Assembly: GCA_002428995.1 (NCBI GenBank) | Contig: DIYJ01000006.1 | Coordinates: 62,001-126,000, forward strand | Source: Flavobacteriales bacterium UBA6057 | GTDB taxonomy: Bacteria; Bacteroidota; Bacteroidia; Flavobacteriales_G; Salibacteraceae | Length of the DNA: 64,000 nt | Reading direction: 5' to 3' | Shown here: one piece after another, positions 25,491 through 34,200 of the stretch | Numbering within the stretch: the first letter of the stretch is position 1 | Layout of the letters: every line of letters starts with the position of its first letter | Position numbers and translations under genes: made by a program | The notes under the pieces: generated by a model | The model's database searches: none | The model's input: only the letters and a program-made list of their open reading frames with translations | Told to the model about the DNA's origin: nothing

Positions 25491-28400
25491 CTAAAGGATG
25501 ACCATGCGAAATGTGACTTGACGATTTTGTTGCCGTCCAATGATAGAGTAGACACCAGCTGGCTGGCCCGTGAGATCGATTTCTTCCTGCGATGATCGCG
25601 TTTGAAGCTGATGAACAATCTGCCCACTCTTGTTGTAGATGTTAAAACTCCAAGCATCCCTTCCGAGGTTTGATAAGGTGAATCGCCCCCTATTTGGATT
25701 TGGATATAAGATGATCGGAGCTTGATCTGCCTTCTCTGGATGGCCCAGGCATGTGTCTTGTGTCACAGCTATACTATCGGACCAACGGCAAGCGTTGCTG
25801 TCTTCTACCATCAAGGTATACAACCCAAATTGGGTGATGGATTCACTTGAAATCATGGAACCAGTGTTCCATTCGTAAAGGTTCATGTCGAGTGGGCCCT
25901 GAATTTCAAACCCTGCTTCAAGACTATCCTGACACAACAAGGTGTCGTTGCCAAGGTCAAACACCGGTAGCGCATGTTCAATGATAGCTATGGTATCGCT
26001 GTTCTCGCAACCTGCAGTGTCTGCAGCGCTGAGTGAGTAAGTCCCCGCTATGTTAACTTGAATACTTTGAGATGTTGCTCCAGTAGACCATGAATAAGAG
26101 CTCAGCCCTGGAGCTGCAGACAGCAGGAAAGTATCACCAGAACAAAAAACAGTGTCGTTTCCTAGCTGCACTACGGGAGCCAAATGGTCAAACCCAAGGT
26201 TGAAGCTGTCTACCCGGAAGCAGCCTGCTGAATCTGTGGTTGTCAATACATAGACTCCTGAACCCAGCATGTCAATAGATGCAGCCGAAGAGCCGTCATT
26301 CCAATCATATTCAAACGGGCTGATACCTCCAACGGTCTGCACCGAGATGCTTCCATCAGCCGTGTTGTCGCAGTTGGTATGAACAACGGTGGAACTATTC
26401 AATAGCTCATCCGGCTGTGTCAAGTTGTAGCTCAACGAGTCTGTGCAGCCATTCTCATCTGTAACCGTCAGCTCATAGCTTCCTGCAGCTAACTGCTGCA
26501 GACTTGTTCCCGTTTGAGCCGTATTCCACAGGAAGTTTAGGTTTCCGGTTCCTCCGGAAGTAGAGGTGTAGATCGTCCCGCTGCTGTCTCCAAAACAAGG
26601 GTTGTTCTCAGCACTATCCAGCGAAAGGGTGAGGGGCAATGGTTCTGTTAGCGTAAGTGTGGTGTCAGCCGAACACATGTTGGTGTCAGTAGCTATGATG
26701 GTGTAAGTGGCCGCAGGAATATTGCTGTATACGCTGCCCCCAAAGCCATCATTCCACTGAAACAGAGGCGTTCCTGATCCACCGTTTGCGCTGATGCCGA
26801 TGTAGCCGCTGCTATCATCGAAGCAGAGGATATGTTCAATGGAATCAACGGTGATCTGGAGCTGTGGAGGTTGGTTGAGGACCAATGATTCCTCCTGAAA
26901 ACAGCCGTTGCTGTCCGTTACTATCAGTGTGTAGGTGCCTGCTGGCAAATTCAGGTTTTGCGAGGAGCTGGCTCCATTGCTCCATGCATAAGAATAAGGT
27001 AGTATACCACCAGCAACAGATGCTTGAAGACTACCGGAGCTATCACCGAAACAGAGATTCAAATTTGCCAGGATTTCCAGTCCAAGCGAATCTGGCTCGT
27101 TGACTATCACACTTTCGATCAGCTCACAGCCCACACTGTCAGTGATGGTCACCATGTAAATGTCTGCAGGAATATTTCCAGGGTTCGCAGCCACAGAGCC
27201 ATTGCTCCATAAATAATCTTCGCTTCCCTGAGCATTGGATGTCGTGGTTAAGATGCTTCCACTGCTATCACCTGCGCAGGCCACATCCGTGATGCTAAAT
27301 GCGGCACTTAGAGCCGGAGGATGGTTAAGCACAATTGAAGTATCCGAGGCGCATCCATTTCCATCTGTCACAGTGAGTGCATAGGCCCCACTGTCCAAAC
27401 CGACATTCAAGGATTGTTGAACACCGTTGCTCCAGCTGAAGGAATAGGGGAGCGTGCCGCCATTTCCGGAAGCACCCACCAATCCGTTGCTTTCTGAATG
27501 GCAAATCGGGTTGAGGATGGTGTCAAAGCCTATTAGCAACGGGTCGGGCTCAGTCAGCAAGTAGCTCTGTTGGTTGATGCATCCATTGCTATCAGAAACG
27601 GATGCAGTGTATGTGCCTGCAGGCATTTGGTTCAATGTAGAAACACTAGCTCCTGTATTCCAGGTAAGGGCATAGGGACTTGTGCCTCCAGCGATTGATG
27701 CCTGGAAACTCGCAGTGCTGTCTCCATGACACAACAAGTTTGAGAGTGCAGTAATTTGAATCGTGAGGCTATCTGGTTGTTCCACCAAAGCGCTGTCGAC
27801 TCGAGTACAGCTCTTAGCGTCAGAAAGTGTCAACGTGTAGGTTCCTGAAACCAGGGCATACAGACTGTCATCGGAAGCCCCGTTACTCCATTGATACGTG
27901 TATCCTTCGTTGCCACCGGTCACAGAGGTTTGAATCGTTCCGCTTGCTTCTCCGAAGCAGCTGACGTTTGTGACTACAAAGTCTGTCGTTAGGCTATCTG
28001 GCTCGAGGATCAAGACTGAGTCGGTAGTGGAGCAGCTGTTACCATCGGTTACGGTTACCTGATACCAGCCCGTATCGAGACCAGGAACGGAGTCCTGAGT
28101 TGCTCCATTACTCCATTGATACGCGTAAGCTCCTGTTCCTCCCAAGGCACTAACGGCTGCTATTCCATCCTGCGCTCCGTTGCACGTCACGTTGATCGAT
28201 GTTGCATTTATGGATACGGGAGCTACCTCCATCACTTCAATTTGTAGGGTATCGGAACATGCTTCCGAATCAGTCACGACCAGTTGGTGGGAACCTACAC
28301 TAAGGTCAATAGGGTTTGCCAGGACAGATCCATTACTCCACTGAAAACTGTACGGAGCGGTGCCTCCTGAAGTGGAGGTGTAGGCCTTGCCATTACTGAA

Positions 28401-31265
28401 TCCATTGCAAACCACATCGTCCAGACTATCGAGTGTGGTCTCCAGTGATGCCGGTTCGTCCACCACATAACTCCCCTCAGCTACGCATCCGTTCAGCCCT
28501 GTGACCGTAACCGAATAGGTTTGGGCAGTAAGCTGTGCTGTAGAGTTGGTCGTATCGCCTGAGCTCCAGCTATACCCGTATGGGCCAGCTCCACCGGCTA
28601 CGGAAACCGAAATGTTACCGTCATTGCTTCCATTGCATGCAACGTCCTGAACGGAAGCGCTGATCGTTGGATCGCCAATGACTTGGATAGTACTATTGGC
28701 CGTATCGCTGGCGCAGCTATTGGTGAAAACGTATTCGATGGGATGCATTCCCAGCCCCGCTATACTGGCATTGAAAATATTGGAGCTGATACCGATGCCG
28801 GAATAGACTCCTGAACCTGGGCTGGCATGATGGAGAGAAAGTGCTGTTGAGCCTAAACAAACAGAATCCAATACAGGTAGCGAAAGTTGAGGGAAGCTGT
28901 CCACCGAGATGTGATCGATTGCAGTGGCCGTGCATCCGCCTTCGGTAATTGAGTAGCTAATGGATTTTGTTCCGGGATCCACAATGCCAGGAAGGAAGAA
29001 ACCGCCTGATACCCCGGAACCGCTGTACATCCCTCCGGCAGGAGTCCCACCACTTAGTGTTATTGTAGCCCCGTTTTCGCACGTTTCAGTGACACTCAGG
29101 TTTAACGATACCATCGGAGTGTCTACAACAGTCACTTGGATGGAGTCAACGCTGCTACAGCTGCCATTCGTGTTGAGGTAGTAGAGCGTATGATGGCCAA
29201 CACCGGCACTGTCAGATAGGAACGTGTTGCCTGAGACTCCTGAACCGCTGTACACACCGCCAATTGGAAATCCGCTGTTGAGCGTGGTAGCGATGCCTAA
29301 GCATACCGAATCGAATGCTGGGAAGAAAAAAGCTCCAGGAGCATTGAGCACGGAAAAGGTTTGTGACACACTGTCTATACAACCATTTCCTTGGTCGTAG
29401 ACATAGAAAACATCGAAGTTACCCGCTCCTGAAATCGAAGGATCGAATACACCATTGCTAACGCCTGTTCCGAAGAAGACTCCGCCTGATGGATTTCCAC
29501 CGGAAAGAAGAACAGCGCTGTCGGAGGCGCAAAACTGCGTTTGATTGGGTGTAAACGAAACGGGAACACTCGAGCCTGAAGAGATGGTAACGGGAGCAGA
29601 GGTGGCATTGCAAACACTATCCGTCACCTTTACCGAATAGGAACCTGGAATCAGCGCTGAATAACTTGGGAATGTAGCCGAGGGAATTGGATTTCCACTA
29701 AACAGCCATTGAATGCCGAGTCCGTTTGAAAAACCTGTAAGTGAAAGGCTGGCTTCTGCATTTCCACAGATGACAGAATCACCAGGATCCAGTGACACAG
29801 CAGGGCTGAGGTAGGAGCAGTCTATACGTTTGAATAGACAAAGTTCTTGATCAAGGTTTGCACCAATGCTCAGGGTGTCGAGCGAAGCCAGACCTTCGAG
29901 TTGTCCTCCGATGATTAAATCACCGTTGAGGTCATAATGCGCTGTAGTGATGGCTACCTGTACCTGTTGAGCTGTAGCAACGAAGGAAATGTCGTAGTTG
30001 TTTAAACCAGGGGAGTAGGCTATGCCAAAAGAGTTTTCGAAGGTACTGCCTAAGCTTTGGTAAACATTGCCGAGCTGAACTTCAGTATTTCCGATTCCTG
30101 AGATCATGACTTGTCCGGCTTTGGCTGCCAATGATTTCAGCGTGTTGCCGGAAGTAATTTGCTCGTTCACAACGTCCACAAACCCAAGATTTCCGGATGA
30201 ATCAACACGTCCGAAAAAGGGAGAAGGTGAGAGCAAGGTGTCTATAATGATCGTGTCGAAATACAGTGGATTGACCTGATTGTTGAAGGTCTTTTGAGAG
30301 CCAATGAAGTAGAGGAAGCCTTCGTTGTAGACAATGTCGTGCTCCATGGTGTTAACACTGCTTAACCCTGGCAATCCAACTCGGTGGAGCCAAACCAGTT
30401 GTCCATCTTCCGTAAAGCGAAACAGCGCCAGGTTTTTATGATTTGCAGCGTACGTAATACTATCAACTCGCAGCGAATCAAAGAAGGAAGAGAGGTATAC
30501 TTGACCATTCTCTCCAAGGCTAATGTCTCCGCTCCTCAAGGAGATGAATAGCCCTGTATTTAAACCTTCAATGTTTTCGACCCAGGTTAGATTACCTGAG
30601 CCATCCAACCTGGCCAGGAATAGCCCCTGATCCACTACGTTAAATGCCGTGCTAAGAGTGAGCGTGTCGATGTTGATCGAGCGATTGTAGCGTCCCGCGA
30701 AGTACACATCACCATTCGGATTGGTCGCCAATCCACTGCAGAAGTTATTGGAGGAAACAAAGGGGGAGTCGAATAGCTTGTACCACAGCAACGTTCCGTC
30801 TGGAGACCATTTAGAAAGTAGGAATGCAGTGTTTGAGGGATTGGAGATCAATATCGAATCGAGCGAGAAAGAGCCGCCAGACACACCTCCCACCAAGCCT
30901 GCCATGTAGAGATCACCATTAATGTCTGTAGCGATTTCCTGCCCGATGTATTGACCGGTTCCTTCGATGCTCCGCGTCCACTCATGTTGTCCGCTTGAGG
31001 TGTACTTCGCTATGAATCCGTGGATTGAATTGTTAGCGGGGTTTAATGTGTCCGTTCCAATGCGACTCAAAAACTCACAGCTTCCGGTGATGTAAACGTT
31101 ACCAAAGCTGTCGGTGGTTATGTCTGCGATCTCCTGATCGTTGGACAAGCCATTTACGATGCTACCCTCATACACTTCCCATGCAATGGCCTGACCTTGG
31201 CAGCAGATCGCGCAAAGCAAAATGAACGTAATAACAAGAGGATAACTTCGCCAGAAGTAGAGCAT
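25491..31265 (-). CDS. giant SprB-repeat T9SS surface adhesin
   Basis: 1924 residues. Signal peptide (about 1-25); residues 30-470 carry SBBP-like propeller repeats (recurring DxxGNVYITG, GDLYMAG, GDVYFAG). Ig-like modules follow, four with the phrase GGxYSGxGVS (about 540-865). Then come eleven tandem SprB repeats of about 75 residues (CxGxxxGxIxxxxxGGxxPYxYxWSNG..ITxxxAGxYxxxVTDxxGCxxxxxxxLxEPxxL), two more Ig-like modules (LGNDTVFCSGD, LGNDTLLCQDS) and a C-terminal T9SS type A sorting domain (LYPNPNRGRFTL..IYNKSGQIV..AGVYSI). SprB is the mobile gliding adhesin of Flavobacterium johnsoniae; surface adhesion or gliding is the likely role. It lies 28 bases behind the RHS-like gene on the same strand. 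Confidence 0.92.
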   Translation of the reverse strand: MLYFWRSYPLVITFILLCAICCQGQAIAWEVYEGSIVNGLSNDQEIADITTDSFGNVYITGSCEFLSRIGTDTLNPANNSIHGFIAKYTSSGQHEWTRSIEGTGQYIGQEIATDINGDLYMAGLVGGVSGGSFSLDSILISNPSNTAFLLSKWSPDGTLLWYKLFDSPFVSSNNFCSGLATNPNGDVYFAGRYNRSINIDTLTLSTAFNVVDQGLFLARLDGSGNLTWVENIEGLNTGLFISLRSGDISLGENGQVYLSSFFDSLRVDSITYAANHKNLALFRFTEDGQLVWLHRVGLPGLSSVNTMEHDIVYNEGFLYFIGSQKTFNNQVNPLYFDTIIIDTLLSPSPFFGRVDSSGNLGFVDVVNEQITSGNTLKSLAAKAGQVMISGIGNTEVQLGNVYQSLGSTFENSFGIAYSPGLNNYDISFVATAQQVQVAITTAHYDLNGDLIIGGQLEGLASLDTLSIGANLDQELCLFKRIDCSYLSPAVSLDPGDSVICGNAEASLSLTGFSNGLGIQWLFSGNPIPSATFPSYSALIPGSYSVKVTDSVCNATSAPVTISSGSSVPVSFTPNQTQFCASDSAVLLSGGNPSGGVFFGTGVSNGVFDPSISGAGNFDVFYVYDQGNGCIDSVSQTFSVLNAPGAFFFPAFDSVCLGIATTLNSGFPIGGVYSGSGVSGNTFLSDSAGVGHHTLYYLNTNGSCSSVDSIQVTVVDTPMVSLNLSVTETCENGATITLSGGTPAGGMYSGSGVSGGFFLPGIVDPGTKSISYSITEGGCTATAIDHISVDSFPQLSLPVLDSVCLGSTALSLHHASPGSGVYSGIGISSNIFNASIAGLGMHPIEYVFTNSCASDTANSTIQVIGDPTISASVQDVACNGSNDGNISVSVAGGAGPYGYSWSSGDTTNSTAQLTAQTYSVTVTGLNGCVAEGSYVVDEPASLETTLDSLDDVVCNGFSNGKAYTSTSGGTAPYSFQWSNGSVLANPIDLSVGSHQLVVTDSEACSDTLQIEVMEVAPVSINATSINVTCNGAQDGIAAVSALGGTGAYAYQWSNGATQDSVPGLDTGWYQVTVTDGNSCSTTDSVLILEPDSLTTDFVVTNVSCFGEASGTIQTSVTGGNEGYTYQWSNGASDDSLYALVSGTYTLTLSDAKSCTRVDSALVEQPDSLTIQITALSNLLCHGDSTASFQASIAGGTSPYALTWNTGASVSTLNQMPAGTYTASVSDSNGCINQQSYLLTEPDPLLIGFDTILNPICHSESNGLVGASGNGGTLPYSFSWSNGVQQSLNVGLDSGAYALTVTDGNGCASDTSIVLNHPPALSAAFSITDVACAGDSSGSILTTTSNAQGSEDYLWSNGSVAANPGNIPADIYMVTITDSVGCELIESVIVNEPDSLGLEILANLNLCFGDSSGSLQASVAGGILPYSYAWSNGASSSQNLNLPAGTYTLIVTDSNGCFQEESLVLNQPPQLQITVDSIEHILCFDDSSGYIGISANGGSGTPLFQWNDGFGGSVYSNIPAATYTIIATDTNMCSADTTLTLTEPLPLTLSLDSAENNPCFGDSSGTIYTSTSGGTGNLNFLWNTAQTGTSLQQLAAGSYELTVTDENGCTDSLSYNLTQPDELLNSSTVVHTNCDNTADGSISVQTVGGISPFEYDWNDGSSAASIDMLGSGVYVLTTTDSAGCFRVDSFNLGFDHLAPVVQLGNDTVFCSGDTFLLSAAPGLSSYSWSTGATSQSIQVNIAGTYSLSAADTAGCENSDTIAIIEHALPVFDLGNDTLLCQDSLEAGFEIQGPLDMNLYEWNTGSMISSESITQFGLYTLMVEDSNACRWSDSIAVTQDTCLGHPEKADQAPIILYPNPNRGRFTLSNLGRDAWSFNIYNKSGQIVHQLQTRSSQEEIDLTGQPAGVYSIIGRQQNRQVTFRMVIL
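26193..28670 (-). repeat. eleven in-frame SprB repeats
   Basis: Within the adhesin gene, about 825 codons encode eleven tandem units of roughly 75 residues. Each starts near a Cys-x-Gly/Asp turn and ends in a NEPDSL-like phrase (EPASL, EPDSL, QPDSL, EPDPL, QPPQL, EPLPL, QPDEL). They are diverged enough at the protein level to suggest old duplications; the WSNGA and VTDxNGC cores are the best conserved parts. Confidence 0.85.
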
Positions 31266-31293
31266 TTAACCTACATTGGATGAGCTGACGAAG

Positions 31294-34200
31294 TTACTCC
31301 AGATCGCGGTAGTAATTGTAGTCGTATTCCTGAAGCTTTACAACACCTTCACCCTCGATTTCCTTCTCTATTTTTTCGATCCGTCCGTTAGGTTCGTAAG
31401 TATAGAATGTGGCGAAGTTCTCCTTATCCAACACTGCCGTTTTGCGCCCTGTTTTCGCATCAAAGACGTTCATTTCGATCGGGCTGTCAATGGCAAAGAA
31501 TCGGAAGTCATCTACACGGGTCCAGGCACCTGAGCTACCAGCTACAATTTCCACGCGTAGTTCGTTGTCACCACTTCCACCAGATGAAACGTAGTCGTAA
31601 GGAACGGTTAGTTCCACTTGCATCCTTACCCAACCGTTAATGGTTATGTTGGAAGGATCGTTTTTGGAAATACTCACAATTTGCTGATGAGCACCACCAT
31701 TAGCACTGCCATCCAGGTAAATGCGAAGCTGGCTGTTGTTGTGAGATGTGACATGTGCCCAAACAACGGCTCGATATGTGCGTCCTGGTATGAGATCATT
31801 GGATGAGGTAGACTCACGTTGGGTTGTGAACAGTGTTTCCGTGTTAGACGGTTGAATGATCAAGTGTCGCTCTCCGGTGTGCGAAGAGCCATCCCATAGC
31901 GTTGAAGCAGATGAAAAACTTACTTCTCCTTCTACGAACGTTCTCCCTGAAGCGCAGTCCACTCCCATGTCTTCTTCGAAACCAGTGCAGGTGAAGCTGG
32001 CATAATTGGTGTTCTTTGCTTCAGACATGATCATCAAATGATCAAACACTCGTTTGGTCGCGTTGTAGTCTCCGTTTTGGTCAATGTATTCGATCTTATG
32101 GTTGAGTTCGTCAAACAGTGTAGTCTGTTGAATCAATCGCCAGTCTTCACTATTGTTGCTGGGGTCTTCATGGTCAAAGTCATCGTATCCAGAATCATCG
32201 TAAATACCATAGGTTCCCAAATCTCCATCCCAGGCATAAGTTGCACTGCTGATTCCTGCATTGTCTGAAACGAGTTGGGTCTCCCACTGACACTCGGAGT
32301 CATTCCATGTACGTCTTGGTGTTGAAGTAAAATATTGAGAGGCTGTGCTGGAAACAAAATCACTTCCCGTTCTTGAAATATCCACTTGCTCAAAGGTCTC
32401 GCCTGATACATTAACCTGGTTGGTATTGGTAGGATCCAGACTTTTAGGCCCCATGAAGCTATAAGTAGGTATTTCGAAAGCAGCCTTCTGTGTGGTCTTG
32501 GTCACTTCACCATCACTATTAGTCTGTCGTATTTCAATCGGTGCAGCTGTGATCGAGTTCCAGTCGATGGTCTCTGTGCTATTGCTCAAGCCCTTTTCAT
32601 AGACCGTGGTACGCTTCATACGAAGTTTACGCTGTCTGTTGACTGTGATCCTATGTTCTTGCTCTGTATCATGAACAATTCCGCCACCGGTTGGAGTAGC
32701 GTCTGTGAAATGATCAAATACTTCGGTGATTTCACCGTCAGAATCAAATACATAGTCATTTACGATTTTTTTAATCAGTACATCCTGGCCATCATAGATT
32801 CGTTCCTCTTTAGGGGTGCCCCAAAGATTCAGGAAGTCATTTCCTAGCTCGAAGCGGTAACGCCTGTCATGGACAAACGTTAGTGGATCGTGGTTGATAT
32901 CGATGTTCACCGTTGATTTTTGTCCTGTTTTATTCAGGGTGCAGAAGTCGACCTCGGAATAACCCTCAGATACTGTTCCCTGTCCAAGGAACCGCATTTT
33001 CGTAGTAGAATACCCGTGAGTGCCAGGCATTTCGTGTATTTCTGACCGCTTTGTGGTCAGGTTATCATAGATGTAGTTTGAACCGGAAGCCAAGTACGTT
33101 TCTGGTCGTTCGAAGCCGTGATCATCCTTTGTCATACTTCCTCCATCGTACTCATAGTTTAGAGTGTATTCTTCTGTGCTTGAGTTTTGGAAACGAAGGT
33201 TTTTCACCCGAATATCACTGGAAGGTATCTGGCTGTTCGCAGAATATTCGATGACTACATATCCGCCTCCTTTGTATTCTACATCACCTGAGTTTAAGGA
33301 TGATGAGCTCGAACTTCCAGAGTTTCGGTCATAATAGGTGAATTGAGTAGGCGAATTCACCGTACCTGTGGACACCATCGATTCACTGACAGCGACATAG
33401 GAGACTACTCCGAACCATTCAAAAGGAATGACCGTCTTAACAGTTTTCGTTGTTGAAACGTCTGTCATGTAGCTGTGAAATAGTGCTTGGTTTTCGTCCA
33501 ATACAACATCCCATATGTGATCTGCCGGATTGCTGGAAGAGGTGGAGATTGGAACCGCAGACTGTATAGGAATCACTAAACGTGGATTTTCGGGGCCGTT
33601 GCTCATGTCTTCTGGCACATAGTGCTCATAGGTGTCAGACTCATAGTCAATGAACACACGCTTACCAAGCGGATAGGTGATGCTCCTCATGGACCAAGCT
33701 GAAGCCTGCGGATCATCAATATCTAATGGACGAAGTCCAGGTCTTCCGGAAGGGGAAAGGTTAGAGCGGTAAAATCCACTCAAGTCTTTCCTTCTGGGAT
33801 CGTAGTTTGGATTGCTTACAGGGGAAGCACTTTCATAGTCAAATGTGTAAGCCGGTATGGTTTGGACGTGTCCCTTATCATAAACTACAATTTTATTGAG
33901 GGTTAGCTTTCCTGAGTTTGCAAGATCGTTAATAGTCACCTGAGCAGCTACTTCGTTCTGACTCATCAGTTTGTGTGTGTTTAGTACGTCCACATTCACA
34001 TTTTGATAGTATCCCTTGGCCAGGCTATAGTCCTGCTCAAACTCCACAGTTCGTAGTGACTTACTCTCGAGGAACGACTGATTCAACTGATACCAGTGCT
34101 CAGTATAAGGCATCTCCCAGAGGTAGTTGGTCAATTCCATGTTGAACTCAGGAAGGTTGGAAGGGAACTGCACGAGAAAGCGCTCCTCCTGAAAGTCTTC

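Noticed and set aside
26193..28670. Repetitive DNA that could be mistaken for a CRISPR or satellite array
   Set aside because: The periodicity is about 225 bases, in frame, and encodes SprB units.
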